Source of the DNA: Romanomermis culicivorax
Taxonomy: Eukaryota > Nematoda > Enoplea > Mermithida > Mermithidae
Direction of reading: 5' to 3'
NCBI GenBank assembly: GCA_963922205.1
Contig: CAWUHX010000258.1
Location: forward strand, 372,001 to 436,000
DNA: 64,000 nucleotides
Below are positions 1 to 31,627 of this stretch, piece by piece. The notes under the pieces are model-generated. The model was not told where the DNA came from. It ran no database searches and saw nothing but the letters and a program-made list of their open reading frames with translations. Each line of letters starts with the position of its first letter. The first letter of the stretch is position 1. The position numbers and the translations under genes are program-made.

Positions 1-1575
1 TATGCTGAAGTCGCCAGTCAATTTTGGCATCATTGAGGGGTTTAGAGTGATTGGGGTAGCGTATTTCAGCGGTGGTGGTAAGGCAGGTGTCAGTCCCAGT
101 GCCGAAACCACTGCAGTGGCTAAAAATCCAATAGTGATTACACAGACAGGATAACACAGTTGTGAAGGATCGACCAGGTGTTCAGCAAGCACTTCATCAT
201 CCAAATCAAACAGATCTGGGTGAGGAAGACTGTCGGTAGCCCCAACGGCATTATTTTGCGGTGGGGGTGGCTGATATTGGTTCCCCATTCCGTTAGGAGG
301 TGGATTAGCATTTTGCCGAGGATACCCACTTCCCCCCTGAGGAGAGTAACCAGAATTACCAAAGTTAGTCTCACCAGGAACTGTCGGAATCCGATGTGGG
401 CAGGCCATAGCCCTGTGCACGCGTATTTGATGGCAATGCGGACAGGGTCCGTTGCATCGATCAGTCGGGTGCCCCCTCATTCGACAAAAATAGCAACGGC
501 CGGTGTTGGTGGCTGTGGCATTGCTAGGACCGGTGCTGTTGGGATGTTGAGCCTGGCAACTGGCGTCGTTGTGGCTGCATCGTCCATGGTAGGAGCACAT
601 CTGTAAATGTGCCCCTGATGGGTGATCACCAGCATTTTGGATGTGGGCTGACTGCTGCGTAGGCGGCGTCAGATTTCTTGGAGCTGGCGTCATTTGCTGA
701 GCTGTAAGCCGCACAATATGGGCTGTGAGCCGGGCCATCTCCGACTGTAAGCGTTCAATCTTGTCAGATGGCATTGCTGATGGACATTGAGCGTTACTCC
801 TTTGATTAGACATCGACCTGATGTTATCGGCAGTCTTTTGTTCAGAAGAGAAAACAGCATTAGATGGGGCAGTATACCTAATCTTATCCTTAAAAATCTG
901 CAATTCTGCGTAACAGGCTGCTTTAAGAGTCTCCTCAAGAGTTGTAAACTCCCTGAACTAAATACTATCTCAGAGGACTGGTTTCAGCCCCCTCAGAAAG
1001 ATAGGTTTTATAATCAAATCTCTGACGTCAGTCGCCAGATCGGGATAAGCCACCCTGGATAGTCTCTTAAGATGCTCAAGATAGACTATTGCAGACTCAG
1101 TCGGCTTCTGCAGATGATCTTGGATCAACTGCTGATGCACATCTGAGTCACACCCTACTGGAAAGTCTTTCGGTAGAAAAGTTGTAAACTTCTTGTAGCG
1201 GGTTGGCTGTGGAGTACCACTGCTAAAGTTCCGATAGGATGCAACAGCAGGACCTGTAAGGCAAGACTTGTTGTAGACTCACCAAAAGCATCCAAAAATG
1301 TAGGAGGGGCCATGAAGCTGGACATGGGAGAGTGCCTCTAGCCACTCATAGCCTCCAATTTTTGGTTGAGCAGTCCAAGGGCATTCTCAAATGCAGCCTG
1401 GACCTTATTCTCAATCTGTGAAGGTAGGTCGACTTCTGACTTCATAGTTGAGAATTTGTCTTCCCGTAAGGTATCTAAGACTGATAATTGTGCTTGTGAA
1501 GCTATCCAATCAAACTGAATAGAGATAGGCTCACTGGTCTGTCTAGATTTAGTACTAAGACAACAGGAATGTCTA
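1..1575 (-). pseudogene. LTR retrotransposon Gag with zinc knuckles, decayed, runs off left edge
   Basis: Read on the minus strand, the region encodes a retroviral-type Gag. A capsid-like part (about 1450 down to 980) contains YLEHLKRLSRVAYPDL, typical of gypsy-type capsids. It is followed by a helical linker and then cysteine knuckles at 454-495 (CYFCRMRGHPTDRC, CX2CX4HX4C) and 400-444 (CPHCHQIRVHRAMAC), with a further Cys/His cluster just upstream. A Pro/Gly/Asn-rich tail stays open to the window edge. The gene is broken by in-frame stops at 958-960, 970-972 and 1338-1340 and by a probable 1-nt frameshift near 1260. Pol would lie left of the window. The start codon is not defined. Confidence 0.8.
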
Positions 1576-3429
1576 GGTGTCTCTATTTTGTGAGAATAAG
1601 GTAAGTGTTACTCTTGGAAACTCGTGGCGAAGAGGCACAGGATTTTCTTGACCATTTTCACGACGGCATTTTTGAGGCTTTAAGGACTTGTTCTTTACAA
1701 TAACTAGCAACCACTCGGTAATGGGGCTAGAAAAGAACAAGGTTTGTAGCTCTCAGAACGGCCTATACAAATCTGGTTGAGACACAAGGGAATTGATCTG
1801 GTCACCTGTATACCTAGAGGTGTAACCCACTGTGAGGAGAAGGGAACTGTTAGGTCCCAACCAAATGAAGAAAGATGGGGCTAGACCCAGTTAATTTGAA
1901 CCAAAATAAATGGATTTAGATAGAATGGAGGTTCCCCAGCCGAAAAGGGACGAAAGAACTCCTGCGGATGGATAAACCCCCTCAAAAAGGATTTTATTTG
2001 GAGGTTGAGCCGGTTGTTCTAGTTTACAAAACCTTGAATTTGGGAGAACTCGTAACGGACAAAGTCCTACTCACCAGGAGGAGCGCATGAAGTAGCTTAG
2101 AAAGATAATAAGTAAAAGTGGACAACTTAAAATAAACTGAATGGATGTAAATAGATAGGGACAAAATTTGTTTACACACCAGATTACGCAAGGGGGATGC
2201 GCTTTTACACAACTGGCCTCACTCACTAGGAGCAATTGCGATCTCTGTTAAGTGTGATGACTAGACAGGAAGTTCCCAAGGGAACAACATTCGCATTTAC
2301 TTTACAACGGTTCCCAAAATGGGAGCTCTTGCTTTGAACAGAACAGTTGCTCTCCAGGAGCATTACATACAGCTGGTGGCTGGGATTCCAATCACTAAGA
2401 TGTAGTGAGGATCACTAGGCCACCAGTTGGAGGCAAGAGCACCAGGTACCAAAGTGCTATTCTGACACACTCATTCAGTTAAAAGGGTGGCATGGGGGTC
2501 TTTGGCCCAGCTTTGCCTAGTGGAAGTGAGGATATGCTGGCTTTATCCTATGATTCGAGGCAGGCTCAAAGCATCTTTGAGACAGGGGTACAGTCTGTCT
2601 CAGGGAAATGAGTGTAAAGTAAGGACTGAGGCGGACCCAGTTGTAGTGTTTTAGGTGGACTCTAACACCTTCGCTGAGGCAGACTAGTGGTTTATTATGC
2701 TACATCGACAACCAACGGAGGCCGACTCAGGATTAAGGGGCCACTATAGTGCGGACATAATTAGGCCAGCTAATGATGGCGTTTGAGTGAAAGAGGTATT
2801 ACAGTTGGTCCTTTTACACTCTAGGCTTAACCAGTGGCTAGGCTGTAATTCCTGAGGAATTATTCCTGTGGGGACACTAAAGAAGATCTTAGATGAGAAG
2901 AAATGAAAGAGATTTAGATAAGAAATTTACAAGAAGGTTGTCAACCCTTGCAGATGTCAGACACAGACAGTACTGACTGCAAATGCCTAACTTCCACATA
3001 AGTTAAGCAACCAACCCAGCTGAGGCTCAGTGTGACCCGTTCAAACCTGCAGTTAAAGCTTCCAAGGCAGTCATGTGTTGCCACTACCCAGGTGGACAAC
3101 CTGATCAGTAACACGGACTGAGGGCATTTTAGGTTGAGTTAGCATGTTGACTGATGTTTCCGAGGCATCAGTGACATGCAAACACAAACCTTGGGAAGAG
3201 CCGTAGGTGAGAGGGTCACTTTCCAACAATCACCTACAACTCAAGTGGCATCGCTGGAAACCAACAGTAACCTGGTGCTGATGTCAAAAGGTGTGATATG
3301 CACCACCACACACTCGGTGCTGACCTCAGGTAACTGGGATGTAAGTGCCGTAGTCTCATATTGCAGTATGAACGCCAGAGGCAAGGGCCTGTGGCCACAA
3401 AACCCCTACAGTAACAGGGAGTATTGCCA
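1576..3429. other. No gene seen; possible LTR/leader of the left retroelement
   Basis: I find no coding region I can support. The stretch directly upstream of the decayed Gag (about 1.6-2.3 kb) is where its leader and LTR should lie, but no LTR ends could be fixed because the partner LTR is outside the window. From about 2.9 kb, degenerate units of the neighbouring minisatellite begin. Confidence 0.4.
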
Positions 3430-4131
3430 TTGCAGAGGTCAGAATAGGATTGTAAAACCTCAATTCCCATACTGGAACATGAAACATTGTCATTGGGGAC
3501 ATCAGTGGATAGGGCTGTGAGGCCAATAACCTTGCTACAGTAACACGGAGTGTCACCGTTGCTGACATCAAAAGGACATAGCCCAGTATCAGCTACCCTA
3601 CAGCAATGACATGAGATGCAGCTGTTGCAGACGTCAGATGCAGGGTTTGTAAGGCCTACGCATCTCCAAACAACAACACATGGTGTTGTTGTTGCTGATG
3701 TCAAGGGCTGAAGTTGGTAAACCAACCAGTCCTAGTGCAACAACACGAGCGTCTGCTGTTGCGGACGTCAGAGGGAGAGTGCTGTAAGATCACTGACCCA
3801 CAATAACAACATGTTATGTTGCCATTGCTGATGTCAGAGGTAGAGCTGGTAGGGCCACCCACCCCTTAAGGCAACAGCAAGGGATGCAGCTGTTGGGGAT
3901 GTCAGGGGGAGGATGCCTAGAACCAGCAACCCCTGAATGGCTACATGTGATGCCGCCATTGCTGATGTCAGAGGCATGACCCGGAGAGTCATGTACCTCA
4001 ATGCAACAGCAGCATGTGAGTCAGTTGCCGAGGTCAGAGATAGGGTCTCCAAGACACACCACCTCATAACAACAATACATAATGTTGTTGTTGCTGATGT
4101 CAGTGGTAATGACTTGTGAAATCATCGCCGC
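3430..4131. repeat. Minisatellite, 66-68 bp unit with internal dyad symmetry
   Basis: A core close to GCTGATGTCAGAGG recurs at about 3431, 3493, 3561, 3627, 3694, 3762, 3827, 3896, 3961, 4028 and 4093, giving a 66-68 bp period. In most units a CAACAACA-type arm precedes a TGTTGTTG-type arm, so each unit can form a short hairpin (clearest near 3670-3700 and 4065-4100). Degenerate units may extend left to about 2.94 kb. Short open frames across it come from the periodicity and I do not call them genes. Confidence 0.85.
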
Positions 4132-5234
4132 TTTGGAACAACTCACTGAGACAGAAGGAACAGACTGTACAGTAAGTTGATGAAATAATAATAATGACCT
4201 ACTGAAGCGTAGCCAAACTTTAACGCAAGTGTGACCGGTAAAGGAAAAGTGTGTTTTTTTAATAGAGAATGTTTGATTTAGTAGAATGGGAAAGGAGAAA
4301 ATGTATTTTCATATATTTAGAAAGTAAATAAAGTAGGTTATGAGTTTTTATTTGATTTGATTTTGAGATAAGAAAATTTATCGGGTGGAAAAGTTATTAT
4401 AATTGGTGTCAGACATTAGGTATAGATGACCGAGAAAGTGAAAGTAAAGTAAATAAAACAAAATATGAGGCTGATGAGATAAGCAAGAGGATCTGATAAG
4501 CATGGCGTTTAATGTGTCAACAGTATGTTCTAGTTTGGTTTGACTGGAAAAATGAGCAACTTGGCTAGTGCTCAGTGAAGATAAGAAAAATTTGAAAAAG
4601 TTTGTTGACATGGATACCGGATGCAGATAACAACATCACGACCACACTTGATGTCCAGAATCAAGAGTGGAAGGAGTACTGTATCTCATGATTGTGAACC
4701 ATGAAACCTTCAGGAGTTGTTAACCTCATGGGCTGTGATACTCAAGTACCCCTACCTAGGTTTACTGTAGTCGGAGTACGTGCAAATCACAGGCGTACTG
4801 TAACCGGTCCAGCTCTATGGCAGTACAGTAACCCATCAGATCACAAGCAGAAAAGTAAGAAGCCCAAAGGAAAAGGAAAAAAGGAGGAAACTCAGAGGAG
4901 ATTAGTAGCAGAATACTCTATTTAAACTCGACTCTGGGAAATATGACTTTTGGGGATCGACTCTGGGGAAAAAACTTAACACCAAAGCTTATGGGGGTAC
5001 ACACACATAATGCGATAAAATATACACAGTAATCACTAATTTTGATCACTCGTAAAGGCTACTCCCAGCTTACAGTAGTAAAACTCTACTCAAGAGCATT
5101 GCGTCTTAAGCTGGTGACAAACTTGAACATAAGAGCCATTTTCCAACCTAAGGGGCAGTATACCTGCTTTGAGGGATGTTTCTGACTTACATGAGGGCTA
5201 GAGATCATCCTAAGGGTCAGTTTTCCCACTTAGA
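4132..5234. other. No gene seen
   Basis: AT-rich sequence with only short open frames and no recognisable protein similarity, RNA gene or repeat. Confidence 0.4.
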
Positions 5235-5356
5235 ATGTGAATCACCTGACCTGAGAGAGGTTTCTCCACTCAAGTGGTGATTTTCTTGACTTGGGGAAGG
5301 TTTCTCCACTCAAATCCGAATTTACCTAATTTGAGAGAGGTTCCTCCACTCAAATG
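5235..5356. repeat. Short tandem repeat, 40-bp unit
   Basis: GGTTTCTCCACTCAA occurs at 5259 and 5299, with a variant at 5339, an exact 40-bp spacing. The intervening GACCTGAGAGA/GACTTGGGGA-type sequence is also repeated. About three units. Confidence 0.75.
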
Positions 5357-5490
5357 GTAAAAGGTTTGTTCCTAAGAGCTGTAAGCCAGACTTAAGGTCA
5401 ATTTTCTAGCCTCGCCATGTCATTCTAACTGAGATTGGAGCCATGTCACATTCAGAAATTAGTGGCCGATCACATTGATGGGAAAACCCC

Positions 5491-5555
5491 TACCATATTT
5501 ATAGAAAATACGGAGTGTAAAATACCATATTTATAGAAAATACGGAGTGTAAAAA
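5491..5555. repeat. Tandem duplication, 32-bp unit
   Basis: TACCATATTTATAGAAAATA plus the following CGGAGTGTAAAA is present twice head-to-tail, starting at 5491 and 5523. The two copies are almost identical. Confidence 0.8.
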
Positions 5556-5994
5556 TAAAAATACACCATGAGTGACATGCTGTGACCTCATTGGGTGGCT
5601 CCATTTGGTATTCAGTTCAGGAACCTAACCCAGCTGGTACTGACTACAGGAAAACCTATAGTGTACCTCGGTACTGTCCTTGGGTTCTGCTGCAAAGTAA
5701 TGGACAATGCTGCCAGGTCAGGGGTGGCAATCCCTAGTCCCATTCACTGAGAATGAAGGATAATGCCATTCCTGGAATGGCTTACTGTAGGGAACCCGAT
5801 CATAAACCTAAATCCCCTTTTTGGCCCTGACCCAAAGAGTTCAAGGGCTACTCTAACTGAGGGGATTCCCACGGGGAAACCTGCTTAGGGAAGGGTTCCC
5901 ACAAATATACCCTCAACAACAATAATCCCTGAGAAGACCCACCTAGTCCTCTTCTCAACTACTACTCTGCGCGGGGGCAATGGTTTCAAGGGTT

Positions 5995-6275
5995 TGTGTT
6001 GTAGTGTGTTTCCGGCGATTTTTATCGGCTCAAATAGGCTCAAAACACTACAACAACTCCCACAGCCCCACTGCGTGCTGCTGAATTCACATTCGGCTTC
6101 CCCCGGTGATGGCTGTTAAGGCGGAGTCCCTCCTCTTGCCAGTTTTGTTTGTTCATTTGATGATCACTTAGGGCGATATACGGCAAGGGGGAGGGGTGTT
6201 GTAGTGTGTTTCCGCCGATTTTCAGTATTTTCAAATAGTTTTGTCGATTTTGAAAAAACGCCTACAAGTACAACA
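5995..6275. repeat. Pair of GTTGTAGTGTGTTTCC repeats with small hairpin
   Basis: TGTTGTAGTGTGTTTCC occurs at about 5997 and again at about 6197, each followed by a CGATTTT-type stretch. The first copy is closed by AACACTACAAC at about 6046, making an inverted repeat. This may be a small decayed element; no target duplication was found. Confidence 0.4.
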
Positions 6276-6299
6276 CATTGACCATGCCTGACCTGGCCC

Positions 6300-9292
6300 A
6301 ACATGATGGTTACTGTAGAAGATGGTTTTTGTGAATTAGTTAGTGTTTCATTGTCGATTATTCTCGTGCGTATTGTCCATATATTATAATTGCCATTCTC
6401 ACCTGTACATTACTCGCCTCGTTTTTATATTGGTAAGACGTCATGTTTTTTGGAAGGGGCGATTTTTAGGTAAGTTTTATAAATAAATGTTTAGTTAGAA
6501 TTTTTACATTTGCGGATCTGGGGGAGGACAGGAGCAGGTGATGGCAATCCGATTTGGGTTCAGCGCAGGGTGTGTACTGTAGGCGGGTCCACGAGCGATG
6601 CAAAACATTCCACGGGAGCGACGGGTGATTCCTAAGCGAAGGGTGATGGGGTAACTCCTAGGCACGGGATATGATAACGTAATGCAGTAGAGGGCACCAA
6701 GTAATATGCTAATTTATTCAAATATCAGCGGCGGATGCAAGATATATGTAAATTTATAAAAATAAGTTGACGGACATGGAGACGCAAGCTAAAATGCAAG
6801 GGAAATGATTAAGGCGCAAAAATGAGTACAAAACTAATGAAACATGCCCTTTTAAAGGGCCTCGTGGACCTGCAGTATGCCCTGGGGTGGAGCTAACAAC
6901 ACCCAAGCTAACTTCTGCAGCAGAAATCGCTGCAGAAGATGCCCATGGTCACATAGACATTTTCCAGTTCAAATACGTTAAGCATTGGGGCGAGTTTCAC
7001 TCTCCATGCGAAACATATGAACCTCATATAGAGAGAATCTCCAAACTAGTCGTTTCGCATTGCGAAACGTTGCTAGTTTTTACTGATAAGAGGTGCATGT
7101 TATGCTCCAATTATGGCCATAAGCTCGTAGAGCTTATCTCTGGCGGAAATTCTAACTAATGGGTTACATACTGTAGTCTATGTGCGCAACGAAAAATAAA
7201 ACGCAATGGAAATGAAAGCACAAAATGAAACTGAAATGAAACACAAAAAGTACACACAGAATGCAAGTAAAAATATAATAAATGAAACGCAAAAATACGA
7301 GTAAGTGACTGTAAAACAGAAAGTGATGAAAAACATAAAGTAAAGACATGATGTGAATCACATGAGGTTGGGCAAAATTCGTCGGCATGTGACAAGTTCA
7401 TGAAGGCCACGCCCAGTAATTCAACAAATGTGTACTTTATTTAATTTTTTTTCGGTTTTGGTTTTTCGATTTTTTGAACTAGCATTAAAAAAACAGACTA
7501 TAGTTCATGAAGGCCACTTGAAGACTTATTGACGTCATTAAGCATATGTAGAAGTTTATGAAATTCTGATTTTTGTGTACATCTCTCTACTGAACTGTAG
7601 GTATGCCGCGAGACCGCCTTTCTCGTATGATATTTTTCCATTATTTTTTTACAGGCTTTAAAAGCATAGTTTTTTGAATAGAATGTCACAAAATTCAACG
7701 AAGTCAGTGTCTATATTTGCTCAGAAAAGAATGAAGAATATGAGACACAAAAGAAAGGACGGAGAGACCGTGATAGGGAAGAATGGATTTGCATAAGAAG
7801 AATGATTTAAGGAGAACGATTTAAGGCATAATGCGCTTCGCCGAAATTTTTTTTCACAGCACTTCCACAACATATTAGTGAGAAGAAAAAGGCAGTCTAG
7901 GTGTAATTCGCATGTTAAACATATATCTGTTTTTGAAATCGCGATGGACGCCGAAATTTTTTTTCATGTTAATGAGATTGCACTCTTTTCTGTTTGATAA
8001 AACTGTAGAGGTATTGCACAAGTATACGAGTACATATCATTGTGCGGGTGGTTTCACCCCTATTCAGCGATTCTCAAGACACCGAAACTCAATACGATTC
8101 TCAATTCAGCGAAGTCTCAAAACAACGAATTTCAATTCAGCGAAGTATCGGAACAGATTCTCAAAATAATAAATTTTCAAAACAGTTACCTATAGAATGG
8201 AAAAAATTAAACCTTTTTGCACATGGCCCATTTGGTCCTCCTTTTGGATCTGGTGGATGTCGGTTGTCACATATTTTGGCGCCAATCGCCAGATTTCTGG
8301 CATGGTTTTATAGCATGTGCTTTCACATTACAGCTCTTTATTGTTTTTTATTAACATATCCATATGCATGTTTTTTGTTTCTTTTTTCCTTTATCGATTT
8401 ATTTCTTTGAATATTCTGATTTTGTGCTACTACCTCTTGTATAATTTTTTCAGGTTGTGCACATTTTTCACCTACTTTTTACTACATTATTTTACTTCTC
8501 ATGTCATCATCATTCGGTTTTTCTTCTGCCTTCAATGCTTAATTATTTTATTCATTTCATTTTATTTCATAATTTTATTTTTTTGAAATGCAGTTAAGCT
8601 GCATAGAAAACAACTTCAATGAAGAATCCTTATGATGTTTAGCTTTTGTTTTTTTAACGTTCCAGAAAAATATTTTTCTGATAGAAAATTCTCGTGATTT
8701 TTGAATGGTCCGTTCGTGCATACCTACCGCAACTACAGCACAAAAGCATGTGAAACTTAGATGGGCAAATGCAACTAAAAACAGACTATCTCAACCTTCA
8801 CAAACGATTTTGATTCACCTAATTTTTATACTGTGCGCCTTTACTCTACTGCACAGAAATTCTTAGTATTCGCTGTATTGCGGACACTTCGTCTAATCAA
8901 CGGAAATTCAGTAAAATCTCAGCATAGCAAAATTTATAACTGGCCGCGCTTTTGGGCATTTTTTGAATTAGGGTATAGACAGCATTGATGTGCTTATGAA
9001 CTTTTAGCCTGCGCTGCGCACCTGAACCATATCCGATCGTATTGGACGACCAAATGCGCTATGTAGCAAACGTCTTCGCGGCAGTCTAACGTACAACTGA
9101 TCGGATGGAAACGGCACGCCACGCCCACCGGAAACCCGAAGCAACAACAGAAAATTAGTTTTATATACTACATCACGCCCACGGCGTTTTCAAAAACAAG
9201 ATTTCATAACTATACAGCATACACGGGACAAAAAACAGTGACAAATAAAATTTTATATAAAATCCGCTTTCCGCAATTCTACACATACAGCT
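6300..9292. other. Intergenic region downstream of the helicase gene
   Basis: No gene I can support. A 90-codon open frame at 6887-7159 has no recognisable family. A perfect small palindrome CGTTTCGCATTGCGAAACG lies near 7051-7069. A 31-bp duplication of TCAATTCAGCGAAGT starts at 8101 and 8132. The rest is AT-rich with purine-rich stretches at 7.18-7.35 kb. Confidence 0.4.
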
Positions 9293-27241
<17,949 letters not shown>

Positions 27242-27756
27242 TTGCTCGAACGATAAAGAGATGGAAAGTTCCGAGTTTAAAAATTACGTGATCGAACAAA
27301 ATATCTCTCACAATACAAATCTGCCAAAAGCGTGACAACCAGAGGGCATGTATAAAGAATAAGCGAAATGGAAATGAAGTTGACGATCGATGTACCTGAA
27401 CAAATCGATCAACAGTAAATCACTACAATATGCAATAGAACGTTATTGAGACTTGCAGATCTAACAAACTATAATGGCTGTATACTGATCGGATGAATAA
27501 ATTACAGGGACAAGCAGATTTCAGATAATGGGAAATCGCGATTTACAATGTGCACACACAACCATATATTCTTAAAAACCTTATTGCAGTATTATAACGA
27601 CAATAATATACAAAATCAATTCATTGGATCGTGTATCGAATAAATTAAAGTCATCAGTGAAAATCAAAACACGTCGAACATTTACATCTTCATTTTTATT
27701 TTTATTACACTGATCGTTGAACCCAGATTTTTTACCCACAGCCTACTAATCCTTCT

Positions 27757-28026
27757 TCAAGTCTTCCAGTAAAGAAAATACTTTATGTATTTTATATCAA
27801 CAAGCAAACCATGCCCAAAATATTGAGCGCCCACATATTGACTTTGCCCATGAAATGTTCCGAACCAGAGAAACCAATGGCTCTCAAGCTGCCGCCACAA
27901 AACCCCCAATCGGTGAAAAAGTCCAAAACAAAGTATCCGCTTTTCATTCCCGTTGGCCCCAATCAACAGCAACTGCCGCGTAGCTATCGGGATCAAGAAG
28001 GTAAAGATTACGTAAACCAACTCTAG
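27757..28026. other. Coding-like block of uncertain strand
   Basis: Composition is richer in G+C than its flanks. On plus, 27811-28026 is open for 71 codons (proline/lysine-rich). On minus, 28020-27757 is open for 87 codons with hydrophobic runs, and AATAAA lies beyond it near 27700, which favours a minus-strand last exon of a membrane protein. Neither reading resembles a family I know. No splice acceptor could be fixed with confidence. Confidence 0.3.
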
Positions 28027-28029
28027 TGA

Positions 28030-31000
28030 GATTACTGTGTTCGATGTCGAAATAGGCCCTGGTGTTCAATAAAGAGAATGAAAGGACCTAATCAGCTACT
28101 CCCTAAATCACCTAATCAGGCCGAAACCTTAGGTAGAAAAAGTGTGCAACGGTTTGGTCTGTCCCAATATCAACACTCGATCAATTGCTTTCATTCTAGT
28201 GAACTGTTGATGATCAGACAAACTCTCTGAGCTCAGATAACTTCCAATCAATAGGTAATACCGAGAAGTCAGGCCGAGAATTGAGTTGTGAACATAGACT
28301 TGCACAGAGGGTGGTACTCCAGAAATCTGGGGCCTAACCTGTGTTCCCTCTGCTGTGAGAATCGAATAAAATATCCAGGCAGGGGATGTTGTAAAACAGG
28401 GCTACTAGCCTCTATGAAATAATAATCAATAAAATGCAAATAATGGCCAGTCAGGCCAGGGATTATTTCTTTACTAAATAAAACAGAAGAATGACCAAAA
28501 ACATGAAAAAAGACCCTTTTATGCACGTCGTCCATGCTAATTGGTGTCGACACAATTCACATCGACTTTGGCTAATTCTCATAACCTGGAGATAGACTAT
28601 GTCCATCCCCAAAATCCCTCGAGCCCCGGAACTGACCAACGGGAGGTAAAAGATCCATATTATGCTGTGATGGATTTCTGAACCTTTTCTGGACCTCATC
28701 ACCCATCATGGTTTTCTAGAATCTTTCAGACACCCTTGCCCCCTTGCGGAAAGCTTTCTGAGTGACTATCCCCTAATGTCAGGTCTTTTTTCAGGCATAC
28801 AGGATGTCCACAAGGCCATTCAGGTTCTTTACCTTATTGGTCTGGATGCGATCAGATTGATGACTCAGTGCTGGCTTGACTTTTGATGGCGCACTGCTGA
28901 ATCCAGTTGGCCTGCACCAGGGCTGAGGGTCTTCGGTTGCTGTTCCTACTCTTGGCCTTTCGTTTTTGGGTCATACAAGTGATGCTGGAGGTGAAACCTA
29001 TATCTGTCGATTTCTTACTGGTTATGTGTTTCAACGTGAAGTTTTTCACTACCTTTCCAATGCACCCCTCACCAAATTTTCTATAAAATTTTAAATAATT
29101 CTACAAGTATCACAAAAAAATCAAATCCCGGCTTCGTCAATTGAACTAAAAGAAAAATAACGAAAAGCAAAAAATAATAAGGCAAGATTTTTTGGAACCG
29201 ATATTGAAATGAAAAAATATTTTTCATTTGCTGAATTTCCAGTCATACGAGGTACAAAACAAATAAAATTGAAAGCACATCTAATATTTTTGTCACCTAT
29301 GGATAGTAGGGAAAGCTGGAAAACCCAGACAGTGTATATTTCCTGACCCATTTTCCAGTGAGAGGGATATGAGCCCACCTAGAAAAAAGAGGAGAAGCAC
29401 ACGAGTTTCGAACTACTCCAGATGAGATGGTCACCTCTATCGAACACCCAAAAAACTAAACAACAAGAATATGGACAAATGACAGATCAATATAAGTGAA
29501 AACAAAAAAAAACAAAATTCATGGGTGGCGAAAACTTGACACAAGAGAATAATAAATGAGAATGGCTAATTTACATAAATTATGACGATATTTCTGATGC
29601 ATCATAACACTTTGTCTTTTGCAAAGTGAACATTGTGAGATCAAAAAATGATCTGTCAAACAACAAGGCAAGACAAAACAACAAAAAACGTAGAATTATA
29701 CGAAATTGTATGTAAAAAGACGCACAAAAAACAATAAGTAAACGTGATGAAAAAAGAAACCAAAAATTTCAAATTTTTGGATACTTGCCAATATTCTGGC
29801 TTTTTTGGAAATACGACAAATGGTAGTACGATCGGCTTTCAAAAATCAGTCATTGTTGAAAAGGATGACTGGGATAGAATGGATGTTTTTTCTCTGGTCA
29901 AAATGTGGATTTTGAAACTGCGGGCGTTGATGAAATTGTTACTCAATGGATGACCATATGCACTTGGGCTTCATGGTTGATAATTGCCTGTTGGTTCATT
30001 TGCTCATGGATAGAAAAAATGCTGATTTCGATCATTTACTTGGGGAGGAGGGTGATTCAAAGTGACTACTGAAAGGCTGGTTTTGAAATGGATTCTAATG
30101 ACAATCAATGCTATTGAAACTAGAATGGCTCTGATTTCTAGAAAAAAGATTTCTAGATTTCTCTTCGATTATTAGGCGGGACATAGAATTCGGTTGAATC
30201 AACTGCGACCTACAGTTATCAGACACTGAGTTTTAAGAATGAGGATGCTGTGAAGGTAGTTCACTATTCACCTGCCTAGATTGCTCAGGCTTCACTTGCT
30301 CATTCTTAACTGTAATTTTTTGGACAAAATTTCCGAGCCACTTCAATCTTACTTACTCTAGACACACAACCTTCTGTTCAGGTGAACATTCTGTTCCTAG
30401 AATACTTTTCTCAGCAGTTTGCAATGCAGTCTTCTTGGAAGATAGTTCCACTAAAACTGCATGTGCTTCTTTATCTTTGGTTCGACTTTTGAACCTTTTA
30501 CTCCAAGAGTTAATAACCAACTTTGTGGTCCTCAGAAGTATGTAACTGTGATGTAACAATCGATCGAAATCGTCTTACTGCTCTCAATTTCGTGTGAACT
30601 GATTTTGCAAGAGTGAAAGGACATGGCTCGCTTATCGACTTACTTTTGAGTAGTTTTCATTGTTTTTGATGAACTTTCTTCACATTAGCACTGAAGTTTG
30701 GTAGACGACAAGTGAAATTCGATTTTTTCATCAGTTTGATCCCTTTCGAAAGATATTTCAATTTTGGTTAGGGGGGGTCAAAAAAAATTGAGCAGGGATG
30801 ATGAGTAAAATATTGAACTTGAGCGAAAAATAATATGAACGAAAGATAGAAGATTTAGGGAAGGTGTGTTTGTATGCTAGGGCTTCCAAAACGTATGATT
30901 TGACGATTTTATAGAGATCCGGGGGTAATTGCTTTCTTTGTTCAACATTTTCTGACAATGAGAATTAGAAATTTGGTTTTGAAATTGTTTGTGTTTGTGA

Positions 31001-31620
31001 TTGTTGAAGATATTTATCCAAAAAATGAGTAATATACTTTGGATGTAAAAAAATGTAGAAATTGGTCAAGTTGGTGTGACACTGATGAAGGCTCACATAA
31101 AATTGGAAATGAAGGAATAGTTTGTGATCTAAGTTGATTGTCCAGTAGTTCGTGCCCAAGAACTTCAATGACAGTAGGTCACTTCCATTCAATTTCCTTC
31201 CAACACATGACCTTGATTGTTTCACATTCATGGTCTCAAAAAATAGTTCTGATCCCATTAACCCTTGACCATTATCAGCTGCTAATTTCAAGTCAGCTAA
31301 TTCTTACAGTATGGTATTCCATAAATCATCCTCAGTATTTGATGATGGGCTTTCCTCGAGCTAATCTGAGTCATCAAAGCGAGGAGCAATTTCAGCCACC
31401 TCCTTTGTCAAATATCTGGGTCTACTCTTGATAAACAATGGCCATTTTCCACCTTCTACTATATGGGCAGCCGTCCTTGGATAGTATTTGTAACTTCTCC
31501 GACCAAAGACTGGCTTCATCAACCAACAGAAAATAACAACCTTAGATCCAGAGTTTGTGTAACCAAGAAGCTGGCAGTTGCCTTGTGATCTTCATCAATG
31601 ATATCATGATGCATACTCCA
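28030..31620. other. No gene seen
   Basis: A long AT-rich stretch with only short open frames and no family I can recognise on either strand. No RNA gene or clear repeat was found. It may be decayed mobile-element sequence. Confidence 0.35.
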
Positions 31621-31627
31621 ATAATTG

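Noticed and set aside
178..606. 142-codon plus-strand open frame
   Set aside because: It is the shadow of the minus-strand Gag with two clear zinc knuckles, which explains the composition.
3176..4119. Several overlapping open frames of 60-163 codons
   Set aside because: All follow the 66-68 bp repeat unit and appear on both strands; no start context or family.
4701..4925. 74-codon plus-strand frame with a Lys-rich end
   Set aside because: No splice context, no similarity, and the Lys run is low complexity.
6887..7159. 90-codon frame with Cys and His residues
   Set aside because: The Cys/His spacing fits no zinc finger and no family is recognised.
8042..8586. Hydrophobic frames resembling membrane proteins
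   Set aside because: Runs of T-rich sequence give Phe/Leu by composition; no gene signals.
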